Source of the DNA: Streptomyces aquilus
GTDB lineage: Bacteria; Actinomycetota; Actinomycetes; Streptomycetales; Streptomycetaceae
Assembly (NCBI RefSeq): GCF_003955715.1
Contig: NZ_CP034463.1
Coordinates: 9,052,001-9,116,000, forward strand
DNA length: 64,000 nt
Direction: 5' to 3'
Under the pieces are notes generated by a model. That model had not been told where the DNA came from. It saw only the letters and a program-made list of their open reading frames with translations, and did no database searches. Of this stretch, positions 31,892 through 40,267 are shown one piece after another. Both the position numbers and the translations under genes were made by a program. The first letter of the stretch is position 1, and every line of letters begins with the position of its first letter.

Positions 31892-34498
31892 TCACGGCTC
31901 CGTCCTTCGCGGAACCGCGCTGTGGGGCCGCCCGAGCGGCGGCAGGAAGGGCAGATGCGCGTCCGCCCCGGCGTCGAGGGCCGCGCCGAGCGCGAGCAGA
32001 CAGCCGGCCGTGCCGGTGCCCAGATCCATCGACAGCCGCATCATCTGGTGTCCGGGGAAGGCCAGTTGGCCCTGATAGGACATGGAGAACCAGCCGAGCC
32101 CGTCGATCTGCCCGGCGAGCCGCTCCCTGGCTCCGGGCGTGGAGGTGCGGGCGAGATACAGGATCAGCCCGGCCCGGCCCTGGAAGAGTCCCGGCTGTAC
32201 GTAGAAGCGGAAGGTGGCGGCGGTGAGGATGCCGGCCCGGACGTCCGTCAACTCGCCACCGGTGTGGGCGAGATGGTCGTCCAGCACCATGCCGATGCCC
32301 GCGCTCCCCTCGCCGAGGTACGGCAGCGTCCGCCAGCCCTCGTCGACCTCCAGCGACCCGCTCGGGTGCGTGACACAGACGTCCAGGTCCCGCTGGAGCG
32401 CGACCCCGGCCGCCTTCAACAGCCGTTCCTCACCCGTGCGTTCGTACTCCCGCAGCAGGAACAGCGCGGGCCCGCTCGCCCCGCGCAACAGCCCGGCCCG
32501 GCGCCGCCGGGTGCTGTCCGGAAGAGGTTCTTCGAGACGTCGTACGAGGATGTCGGCGGCCTCCGCGGCACGCTCCCGCAGCTCCGACTCGCCGGTCGTG
32601 CGGGCGAGTTCGGCGAGGACCAGGCCCAGGCCGGCCAGTCCGCCGTGCAGGTCGGAGGAGAGGTTCTGCCAGCGTTCGGCGAGGATCGAGCCGACCAGGT
32701 CGAGAGCGCGCTGCCGGTGTCCGAGCCGGTCCAGGACGTGGGCGACGCCCGCGAGCCCGTCGTACAGCCCGAGCGGCGTGCCCGTCGGCGGGGGCGCGGT
32801 GCGGGCCAGCAGCCAGCGTTCGCCCTCCTCGTACCGCTCGGCGCCGACCGCGTCCAGCGCGTACAGCACGCCGGCCGCGCCGTGCGCCAGGCCGAGTCCG
32901 CCGCCGTCGTTGAACTGGGTGATGTCGCCCGGGAAGAGCCGGTCGTCGCGCTCGGGGGTGGCCGAGGCGAGGATCGCCTTCACCATGGAGTCGCGGCTGT
33001 AGGGCCAGTCGGCGGGCTCGACGAAGGGCTTGACCAGCGCGGGCGCCGACGCCCCGGTGTTCCGGGTGATCTCCGCGACCGCCTCGTCGAGGAACTCCTT
33101 CGGCACGTCCGGGAACTGACGGAGGATCACCTCCGCCAGATGGGCCGCCTTGCCGCGGTCGACCACGAACAGCGTGGTGACCGGCAGGAACAGGGCGATC
33201 CGCAGACACGCCAGCGCGTAACGGTCGACGTCGGCGCCCGTGCGGTCCGGCGGCGCGAAGAAGCCGGGGTGCGCGACGACCTGGCGGCCCTGCTCGTCGA
33301 TCGGCGCGGCGGCCTCGAAGTCGAGCAGGGACACCGACTCCCCGTCGGGCCCGACCATGATGTTGAAGACGTGCAGGTCGTTGAAGACGATCCCGCGCGC
33401 GTGGATCGCCGCCACCGCCCGCTCGACACCGGCGTGGATGCGCAGCGCCCAGGCCGTGTAGTCGGCCACCGCCCGCGGATCGGGGTCGGGGGCGAGCAGC
33501 GGGTGCCGCTCGGCGAAGAACGAGTTCAGCGGCCGCCCCTCCAGGAACTCCATGACCAGGAAACGGTGGTCGCCGAGCGTGAACCAGTCCCGCACCTCCG
33601 GCACCACGCCGGTCCCCGCCACCCGCTCCAGCGCGTACTTCTCGCGTTCCAGCCGGGCGATCGCGTCCGCCCCGTCCGCGGCGAGGCCCGCGTGCGGCCG
33701 GCCCTCCTTGAGGACGACTTTGCTGCCGTCCCGGGTGTCGGTGCCCGCGTAGACCCCGCCGCCGTTGGAGAAGTGCAGCGCCTTCTCGATCCGGTACGGC
33801 AACTCGCCCACCGTCGTGGTGTTGCGCGCCGCCAGCTGCGGGGCCAGAAAGGCCGGCAGCGTCACCCACTCCGGGACCTGGAAGGACGGCGCCCTGCGGT
33901 CCGGCACCAGGGTGCCCTCGCCGTTCCGTACCGCCGGCACCAGCGAGCCCCGCTCGTCGACGATGAACTGACGTGCGAAGGCCCCGTAGCGGACGTAGAG
34001 CGGCCCCTCGTCCCAGCGCAGGTCGGTCAGGATGTACGGCCCCTCGAACCCCTCCAGGAGCCTGCCCAGCTCGCACAGCACCGTGTGGAGCTGCTCCTCG
34101 TCGGCCGGGTACAGGGTGACGAACTTGCCGCTGCCATCGCGGGGCGCGTACTTGGTGTTCCGCAGATGCAGCAGATGCGGTCCGGGCACGAACTTGAACG
34201 GGATGCGACGCGGCACGCAGTAGTCCCAGACGATCGCCGCGATCCGCTCCGCGTTCGCCCGGGTGGCCGAGGCGTGGACCTTCCAGCCCTGCGCCGGACC
34301 GGCCACCGGCCCGCCGTCCGGGCCGAGCGGCGTCAGCGTCAGCCAGTCGCCGATGCGCGCCGCGTCCCAGCCGGCCGGCACCTCGCGCCGCGCCGCCTCG
34401 AACACAGGCGCCGCCTGGCGCGCTCCCGCGGACAGCCGGTCCGGCGTGTCGTAGAAGTGCCGGTCGGCGAGCGCGTACACCTCGTACCGCTTGTCCAT
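31892..34498 (-). CDS. ramC: Class III lanthionine synthetase (LanKC, RamC/AmfT-like)
   Basis: An 868-residue trifunctional enzyme with a strong GGAGGGGGAGG site before ATG 34498. The N-terminal 200 residues form the lyase-like part; a Ser/Thr kinase-like domain follows (about 225-500) with the ATP Lys in 'KVVLKEG', catalytic Asp in 'FNDLHVFNIMV' and 'LLDFEAA' for DFG. The C-terminal cyclase (about 520-868) keeps the repeated Gly motifs ('HGAAGVLYAL', 'DLHGGLAGLGL') but no Cys/His zinc ligands, as expected for class III. It phosphorylates and eliminates Ser in RamS, then cyclises. Confidence 0.95.
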   Translation of the reverse strand: MDKRYEVYALADRHFYDTPDRLSAGARQAAPVFEAARREVPAGWDAARIGDWLTLTPLGPDGGPVAGPAQGWKVHASATRANAERIAAIVWDYCVPRRIPFKFVPGPHLLHLRNTKYAPRDGSGKFVTLYPADEEQLHTVLCELGRLLEGFEGPYILTDLRWDEGPLYVRYGAFARQFIVDERGSLVPAVRNGEGTLVPDRRAPSFQVPEWVTLPAFLAPQLAARNTTTVGELPYRIEKALHFSNGGGVYAGTDTRDGSKVVLKEGRPHAGLAADGADAIARLEREKYALERVAGTGVVPEVRDWFTLGDHRFLVMEFLEGRPLNSFFAERHPLLAPDPDPRAVADYTAWALRIHAGVERAVAAIHARGIVFNDLHVFNIMVGPDGESVSLLDFEAAAPIDEQGRQVVAHPGFFAPPDRTGADVDRYALACLRIALFLPVTTLFVVDRGKAAHLAEVILRQFPDVPKEFLDEAVAEITRNTGASAPALVKPFVEPADWPYSRDSMVKAILASATPERDDRLFPGDITQFNDGGGLGLAHGAAGVLYALDAVGAERYEEGERWLLARTAPPPTGTPLGLYDGLAGVAHVLDRLGHRQRALDLVGSILAERWQNLSSDLHGGLAGLGLVLAELARTTGESELRERAAEAADILVRRLEEPLPDSTRRRRAGLLRGASGPALFLLREYERTGEERLLKAAGVALQRDLDVCVTHPSGSLEVDEGWRTLPYLGEGSAGIGMVLDDHLAHTGGELTDVRAGILTAATFRFYVQPGLFQGRAGLILYLARTSTPGARERLAGQIDGLGWFSMSYQGQLAFPGHQMMRLSMDLGTGTAGCLLALGAALDAGADAHLPFLPPLGRPHSAVPRRTEP

Positions 34499-34573
34499 GC
34501 CTCCCCCTCCTTGGCCCGGTATCGAGCTTCCAGCGGGCGGGGTGGCCACGGACAGTCACCTGTGTCACGAGAT

Positions 34574-34659
34574 CACCGTGCGGAACGCATGCGTAAAGAC
34601 TTGTTCGGCGACTTTCGATCCCGACCGCCGCGCCACCCCCGCGGACACCGCACGGAACG
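34574..34659. promoter_or_regulatory. Direct repeat CACCGNNCGGAACG between ramC and the phosphatase gene
   Basis: caccgtgcggaacg (34574-34587) and caccgcacggaacg (34646-34659) are 72 bp apart in the shared promoter region. They could bind a regulator such as RamR, or, since GGAAC is a common ECF -35 element, mark a sigma-dependent start for the plus-strand gene. Confidence 0.3.
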
Positions 34660-34677
34660 GTCACAGGGGCTGCGCGC

Positions 34678-37143
34678 GTGTCGCATAAGCGCTGTAATGG
34701 CGACGTGGTCAGTGAGGGAGCTGCGGGGCGCAGAACGAGAACGCTGCGTGCCGAAGTTGCCCTCAAAGCGCTCACGGCCGGCCCCGACTCGCCCGAACGA
34801 CTGCGGGGCGTACTCGAACAGGTGCTCGTTTTCGCCAGGGCCTCCTTCGCCGCCGTGTACGCCCCGAGCGAGGACGGCGAGCTGCTCTGCCTGGTGGACG
34901 CGGCCGGGGTGCCGCGCACGCTGTACGGCTTGCGGGACGCCTACCCCCTGGCCGGCGGCTCCCCGGTGGCCGAGGCGCACCGCGGCGGCCGGTCGGCCTG
35001 GCTGGGCCCGGAGGAGCTCGCCGAGTGCGCCGAGGCGCGGCGCCTGCCGTCCCGGGACTTCCATCTGGCGGCCCTGCCCGCCCGCCGCGACGGCGGAGGC
35101 TGCCTCGTCGCCGTGAGTGAGCGCCCCGACGGCTTCGACACCGACGACCGCAAGTGCCTGGAGCTCCTCGCCGACGCCGTGGCCTGTCCCGCCCCGGCCG
35201 CGGCCGCCGAGGGCGGGGAACTGCCCGCGGGCGCGTTCAGCCTCGCCCTGGACACCGGCCGCATCGAGGTCGGCGACGACATCCTGGACCTGTTCGCGAT
35301 GCGCAGGGAGGACTTCGACGGCCGCGTGGAGACCCTGCTGGCGCTCACCGTGCCCGAGGACCTGCCCGGCCTGATGTCCGTCACCGAGGCCGACCACATG
35401 TCCCTCGGCGACCGCGAGCTGGAGTTCCGGGCCCTTCAGCCCACCGGGCCACCCAAGTGGCTCAGACTGCGCGGCCGACTGCTGCCCGGCGGCGAGGGCC
35501 GCCCCGCCCGCCTCGTCGGCACCGTCGCCGACGCCTCCACCCTGCGCTCCGACGTCACCGACGTGGCCCGCATCCAGCGCCTGGCCGCCGCCCTCGCCAC
35601 CGCGGGCACCGTCCGTGACGTCAGCCAGGCCGTCGTCTCCGCCCTGCGCAAGCCGCTGCGCGCCGACCGGATCGCGCTGGCCGAGCTGGAGAACGACCGG
35701 CTCGTCGTCACCGTCCTCGACCCGCCCGACCCCGAGTCCTGGCCCGAGCTGTGGCGCCTGGAGTGGCGTACCGAGTGGCCCGACGCCCCCGTGCGCGCCA
35801 TGCCCACCCTCGCCGCCGCCCTCAGCGAGGGCCGCGCCCAGATCTGGCCCGCCGGCACCGCCCTGGAGCCAGCCCTCGCCGACGTCGGCCCCGGCGGCCT
35901 CGCCGTGCTGCCGCTGCCCGCCGCGGGACGCATGGCCGGCGCCTGCCTGATCGGCTGGGACACGCCGCACGAGTTCGGACCCGACGAACGCGCCCTGCTC
36001 ACCGCCTCCGCCGGGCTCGCCGGACAGGCCCTGATGCGCGCCCACGCCTTCGACGCCGAGCACGAACTCGTCGGCATGCTCCAGCGCCAGCTGCTGCCCC
36101 GCCGGCTGCCCAAACTCCCCGGCGCGATCGCCGTCGCCCGCTATCTGCCCAGCACCGCCGGACTGGAGCTCGGCGGCGACTGGTACGACGTGATCCCGCT
36201 GCCCGACAACCACGTCGCCCTCGTCATCGGCGACGTCCAGGGCCACAGCGCCGGCGCCGCCACCCTCATGGGCCAGATGCGCACCGCCCTGCGCGCCTAC
36301 GCCGTCGAGGGCCACCCCCCGGACGTCGTCGTCTCCCACGCCAACCGGCTCCTCACGGACATGGAGACCGACCTCTTCGCCACCTGCGCCTACGTCGACC
36401 TCGACATGGAGGAGGGCTCCGCCTGGTGCGTCCGGGCCGGCCACCTCCCGCCGGTGCTGCGGCACCCGGACGGCACGACCGAGATCACCGAGACCGAGGG
36501 CGGCCCGCCGCTCGGCGTCGTCGCCCAGGCGGACTTCCCGATGACCCCGCTGCGGCTGCGGCCCGGCACCCTGATCGCCCTGGTCACCGACGGCCTGGTG
36601 GAGTCCGCCGACGCCGACATCGACGAGGGCATGGAGCGCTTCGCCCACGGCCTGTCCGTCTCCGACCCCGCCCACCTCGGCCTCGTCGCCGACGGCCTGC
36701 TCGGCAACGCCCGCCGCAGCGACGACGTCGCCCTGCTCCTGGTGCGCTACGACGGCATGGCCACCCACCCGCTGCGCGAGAACTGGACGGTGTGGCGGGT
36801 CCCGCAGGCCGTCGGCCACGCCCGCCGCTTCACCCGGCGCACCCTGCGCTCCTGGAACGTGCCCGAGGACGCCCAGGACACCGTCCTGCTCATCGTCTCC
36901 GAACTCGTCACCAACGCCCTCGTGCACACCGACGGCCGGGTCCGCCTCGACCTCACCCTCGTCAACCACCGCCTGCGCGTCGCCGTCGCCGACGCCTCGC
37001 CCCGCACCCCGGTCAAACCGACCAGCATCGGCTGGGAGGCCACCGGCGGCCGCGGCATCCTGCTGGTCGAGGCCATGTCGGCGGCCTGGGGGAGCCTGCC
37101 GGTCAGCGGCGGCAAGCAGGTGTGGAGCGAGGTCACGTTCTGA
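34678..37143 (+). CDS. SpoIIE-type phosphatase with fused anti-sigma kinase-like domain
   Basis: An 821-residue protein. The first 460 residues hold GAF- and PAS-like sensor modules. A PP2C/SpoIIE domain spans about 465-690 with 'LELGGDWYDVI', 'VIGDVQGHSAG' and 'SDDVALLLV'. The last 120 residues are a GHKL ATPase of the RsbW/SpoIIAB type, with the N-box 'IVSELVTNALVHT' and 'GGRGILLVEAMS'. The combination suggests a self-contained partner-switching regulator of a sigma factor. The GTG 34678 start is the first of two candidates (34705 is the other). It is divergent from ramC; a developmental link is inference. Confidence 0.9.
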   Translation: MSHKRCNGDVVSEGAAGRRTRTLRAEVALKALTAGPDSPERLRGVLEQVLVFARASFAAVYAPSEDGELLCLVDAAGVPRTLYGLRDAYPLAGGSPVAEAHRGGRSAWLGPEELAECAEARRLPSRDFHLAALPARRDGGGCLVAVSERPDGFDTDDRKCLELLADAVACPAPAAAAEGGELPAGAFSLALDTGRIEVGDDILDLFAMRREDFDGRVETLLALTVPEDLPGLMSVTEADHMSLGDRELEFRALQPTGPPKWLRLRGRLLPGGEGRPARLVGTVADASTLRSDVTDVARIQRLAAALATAGTVRDVSQAVVSALRKPLRADRIALAELENDRLVVTVLDPPDPESWPELWRLEWRTEWPDAPVRAMPTLAAALSEGRAQIWPAGTALEPALADVGPGGLAVLPLPAAGRMAGACLIGWDTPHEFGPDERALLTASAGLAGQALMRAHAFDAEHELVGMLQRQLLPRRLPKLPGAIAVARYLPSTAGLELGGDWYDVIPLPDNHVALVIGDVQGHSAGAATLMGQMRTALRAYAVEGHPPDVVVSHANRLLTDMETDLFATCAYVDLDMEEGSAWCVRAGHLPPVLRHPDGTTEITETEGGPPLGVVAQADFPMTPLRLRPGTLIALVTDGLVESADADIDEGMERFAHGLSVSDPAHLGLVADGLLGNARRSDDVALLLVRYDGMATHPLRENWTVWRVPQAVGHARRFTRRTLRSWNVPEDAQDTVLLIVSELVTNALVHTDGRVRLDLTLVNHRLRVAVADASPRTPVKPTSIGWEATGGRGILLVEAMSAAWGSLPVSGGKQVWSEVTF

Positions 37144-37284
37144 CCACTCGTACGAGTGCACCGTGCACTGATCGCGCACGGCGCCGGTCGCTCCGAGCCA
37201 CCCCGCGTCACCTCGGCCTTTGCGGGGCAGGCAAGCCGCACCACGCACGGCCGGCCACGGGGGAACGGGACTAAGGTGAACCAG

Positions 37285-38352
37285 ATGAAGGCTCTAGTCC
37301 TCTCTGGCGGTGCCGGTACCCGCTTGCGGCCGATCACCCACACCTCGGCCAAACAACTCGTTCCCGTGGCGAACAAGCCCGTCCTGTTCTACGGCCTGGA
37401 GTCCATCGCGGCCGCCGGGATCACCGAGGTCGGCATGATCGTCGGGGACACGGCCGCCGAGATCGAGGAAGCGGTCGGCGACGGCTCGAAGTTCGGCCTG
37501 GAGGTCACCTACATCCCCCAGGAGCGCCCCCTCGGCCTCGCCCACGCCGTGCTGATCGCCCGGGAGTTCCTCGCCGACGACGACTTCGTGATGTACCTCG
37601 GCGACAACTTCATCGTCGGCGGCATCGCCGCCCTCGTCGACGAGTTCCGCGCCCACCGCCCCGACGCGCAGATCCTCCTCACCCGCGTCCCCGACCCGCG
37701 CGCCTTCGGTGTCGCCGAGCTCGACGCCGCGGGCCAGGTGATCGGCCTGGAGGAGAAGCCCGAGACCCCCAAGAGCGATCTCGCGCTGGTCGGCGTCTAC
37801 CTGTTCACGCCTGCCATTCACGACGCGGTCCGGGCCATCGCCCCGTCCTGGCGCGGCGAGCTGGAGATCACCCACGCCATCCAGCACCTCATCGACGCCC
37901 GCGCCGACGTCCGCTCCACGGTGATCAAGGGCTACTGGAAGGACACCGGCAACGTCACCGACATGCTGGAGGTCAACCGCACCGTCCTGGAGACCGTCGC
38001 GCACCGCATCGACGGCGAGGTGGACGAGCGCTCCGAGCTCGTCGGCCGGGTCGTCCTCGAAGAAGGCGCGCGGATCGTCAACTCCCGCATCGTCGGACCC
38101 GTGATCATCGGCTCCGGCACCGTCGTCGAGGACTCCTACGTCGGCCCCTTCACCTCGCTCGCCGAGAACTGCCGCGTCACCGACAGCGAGTTGGAGTTCT
38201 CCATCGTGCTGCGGGACTCCTCGATCCGGGGCGTGGGGCGTATAGAGTCCTCCCTCATCGGCCGGCACGTCGAGGTCACCCCGACGACCGGTATGCCCGC
38301 TGCCCACCGTCTAGTGCTCGGAGACCACAGCAAGGTGCAGATCCGTTCATGA
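37285..38352 (+). CDS. rmlA: Glucose-1-phosphate thymidylyltransferase, long form
   Basis: A 355-residue enzyme; ATG 37285 has AAGGTGA upstream. The signature 'LSGGAGTRLRPITHTSAKQL' is at the N-terminus, with sugar-binding 'YLGDNFIVGG' (about 106) and 'GLEEKPETPKS'. Residues after about 245 form a left-handed beta-helix-like C-terminus, the long form often found in secondary-metabolite or surface-sugar clusters (StrD type). It makes dTDP-glucose from glucose-1-phosphate and dTTP. Its stop overlaps the rmlB start (ATGA), so the two are coupled. Confidence 0.93.
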   Translation: MKALVLSGGAGTRLRPITHTSAKQLVPVANKPVLFYGLESIAAAGITEVGMIVGDTAAEIEEAVGDGSKFGLEVTYIPQERPLGLAHAVLIAREFLADDDFVMYLGDNFIVGGIAALVDEFRAHRPDAQILLTRVPDPRAFGVAELDAAGQVIGLEEKPETPKSDLALVGVYLFTPAIHDAVRAIAPSWRGELEITHAIQHLIDARADVRSTVIKGYWKDTGNVTDMLEVNRTVLETVAHRIDGEVDERSELVGRVVLEEGARIVNSRIVGPVIIGSGTVVEDSYVGPFTSLAENCRVTDSELEFSIVLRDSSIRGVGRIESSLIGRHVEVTPTTGMPAAHRLVLGDHSKVQIRS

Positions 38353-39323
38353 ACCTCCTCGTCACCGGCGCCGCCGGCTTCATCGGCTCCCAGTACGTGC
38401 GCAGGCTCCTGGCCTCGGCGGACTCCGACGCGTCCCGGATCACCGTGCTGGACAAGCTGACCTACGCCGGCACCCTGGACAACCTCGAACTGGAGCATCC
38501 CCGCCTTGAGTTCGTGCAGGGCGACATCCGGGACGCGGAGCTGGTCGACAAGCTGATGGCCGACGCGGACCAGGTCGTGCACTTCGCCGCCGAGTCCCAC
38601 GTGGACCGCTCGATCGCCGGCGCCGGCGACTTCGTGCTCACCAACGTGGTCGGCACCCAGACCCTGCTGGACGCCGCCCTCAGACACGGCACCGGCCCGT
38701 TCGTGCACGTCTCCACCGACGAGGTCTACGGCTCCATCGACGAGGGCTCCTGGCCCGAGACCCACCCGCTCGCGCCGAACTCGCCGTACTCCGCCTCCAA
38801 GGCCTCCTCCGACCTGCTCGCCCTCGCCTACCACCGCACCCACGGCCTGGACGTCCGCGTCACCCGCTGCTCCAACAACTACGGGCCGCACCAGTTCCCG
38901 GAGAAGGTGATCCCGCTCTTCATCACCCATCTCCTCGACGGCAGGAACGTCCCGCTGTACGGCGACGGCCGCAACGTCCGCGACTGGCTGCACGTCGACG
39001 ACCACTGCCAGGGCGTCGACCTCGTCCGCACCAAGGGCCGGGCCGGCGAGGTCTACAACATCGGCGGCGGCACCGAACTGAGCAACAAGGAACTCACCGG
39101 GCTGCTGCTCCAGGCATGCGGCGCCGGCTGGGACATGGTCGAGTACGTCGAGGACCGCAAGGGCCACGACCTGCGCTACTCCGTCGACTGGACCAAGATC
39201 CGCACCGAACTCGGCTACGCTCCCCGGCACGACTTCGCCACCGGCCTCGCCGACACCGTCGCCTGGTACCGCGCCCACCGCACCTGGTGGGAGCCGCTCA
39301 AGCGACGCATCACCCCTCACTAA
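38349..39323 (+). CDS. rmlB: dTDP-glucose 4,6-dehydratase
   Basis: A 324-residue extended short-chain dehydrogenase. 'VTGAAGFIGSQYVRRLL' binds NAD at the N-terminus, 'HVSTDEVYGSIDEG' carries the Thr-Asp-Glu catalytic triplet near 122, and 'YSASKASSDLLAL' the Tyr-x3-Lys pair near 148. It converts dTDP-glucose to dTDP-4-keto-6-deoxyglucose. It is coupled to rmlA. No rmlC or rmlD follows in this window, so the next steps must be encoded elsewhere or a different sugar is made. Confidence 0.95.
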   Translation: MNLLVTGAAGFIGSQYVRRLLASADSDASRITVLDKLTYAGTLDNLELEHPRLEFVQGDIRDAELVDKLMADADQVVHFAAESHVDRSIAGAGDFVLTNVVGTQTLLDAALRHGTGPFVHVSTDEVYGSIDEGSWPETHPLAPNSPYSASKASSDLLALAYHRTHGLDVRVTRCSNNYGPHQFPEKVIPLFITHLLDGRNVPLYGDGRNVRDWLHVDDHCQGVDLVRTKGRAGEVYNIGGGTELSNKELTGLLLQACGAGWDMVEYVEDRKGHDLRYSVDWTKIRTELGYAPRHDFATGLADTVAWYRAHRTWWEPLKRRITPH

Positions 39324-39378
39324 GCACGGTCCGACCGTGGGCCCGACCGTCGGCCCCAGGAAAGGAATACGTCGAGCT

Positions 39379-40197
39379 ATGTCGATCAGAACAACTGTGA
39401 AGAACGTGTTGGGTGAGAAGAACGTGCGTGTCGTGCGCCAGTTGAAGCGACGTATCTCCGGCCAGCCGCCCCAGCCGGTCAAGAAGAAGCCCACCGGGAT
39501 CGACGCCATCTCCCACGACCTCAACAAACTCGCCGTGCACTTCAAGACGGACAAGTGGGGCGCGCACCGCTACACCCAGCACTACCAGAGGCACCTCCAG
39601 CACCTGAAGAACGAGGAGTTCAACCTGCTGGAGATCGGTATCGGCGGCTACAACCGGCCCGGCCAGGGCGGCGCCTCGCTGCGCATGTGGAAGGCGTTCT
39701 TCCCGAAGGCGCAGATCTTCGGCATGGACATCCAGGACAAGTCCCATGTCGACGAGGACCGCATCACGACGTTCATCGGCGACCAGTCCGACCCGTCGTC
39801 GCTGAACGCCGTCGCCGACAAGATCGGTGACCTCGACGTCATCATCGACGACGGCAGCCACCGTCCCCCGCACGTGCTCACCACGTTCGCCACGCTCTTC
39901 CCGCGCCTCAAGGACGGCGGCATCTACGTCGTCGAGGACACCCAGTCGTCGTACTGGCCCGAGTGGATGGGCAGCGAGGACCTCGACGACCCGAACACCA
40001 GCATGGCGATGCTCAAGCGGCTGACGGACGGCCTCAACTACGAGGAGTTCGTGGACGAGCACTACCAGCCCAGCTACACCGACCTCAACGTCGTGGGCGT
40101 GCACTTCTACCACAACCTGGTGATCATCGAGAAGGGCAAGAACGCCGAGGGCACCAACAAGCGCAGTGCGCTGAAGGCGCGTTACGCCAAGAAGTGA
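39379..40197 (+). CDS. SAM-dependent sugar O-methyltransferase-like protein
   Basis: A 272-residue class I methyltransferase from ATG 39379 (upstream CAGGAAAGGAA). 'FKTDKWGAHRYTQHY' and 'LLEIGIGGYNRPGQGG' resemble the catalytic domain of macrolide sugar O-methyltransferases (MycE/TylE type), followed by 'IFGMDIQDKSHV' and the metal-binding 'IIDDGSHRP'. It sits downstream of rmlA and rmlB, which fits methylation of a deoxysugar or surface saccharide. The first 30 residues are basic. Substrate assignment is inference. Confidence 0.8.
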   Translation: MSIRTTVKNVLGEKNVRVVRQLKRRISGQPPQPVKKKPTGIDAISHDLNKLAVHFKTDKWGAHRYTQHYQRHLQHLKNEEFNLLEIGIGGYNRPGQGGASLRMWKAFFPKAQIFGMDIQDKSHVDEDRITTFIGDQSDPSSLNAVADKIGDLDVIIDDGSHRPPHVLTTFATLFPRLKDGGIYVVEDTQSSYWPEWMGSEDLDDPNTSMAMLKRLTDGLNYEEFVDEHYQPSYTDLNVVGVHFYHNLVIIEKGKNAEGTNKRSALKARYAKK

Positions 40198-40208
40198 TCC
40201 CGGTCCCG

Positions 40209-40265
40209 GACGGCAATTGAGCGCGGCCCCCATGGACTCCATGGGGGCCGCGCTCAATTGCCGTC
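40209..40265. terminator. 57-nt perfect palindrome between convergent genes
   Basis: 28-nt arms at 40209-40236 and 40238-40265 are perfectly complementary around one base. It lies 11 nt after the methyltransferase stop and 2 nt before the glycosyltransferase stop (minus strand), so it can terminate both transcripts. Confidence 0.9.
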
Positions 40266-40267
40266 GG

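Noticed and set aside
31835..35116. 1093-codon open frame on the plus strand
   Set aside because: It is the antisense of ramC; its product is Arg/Pro/Gly-rich without domains, and the opposite frame has complete LanKC motifs.
34573..37248. 891-codon open frame on the minus strand
   Set aside because: It is antisense to the SpoIIE phosphatase gene and is low-complexity Gly/Val/Asp sequence.
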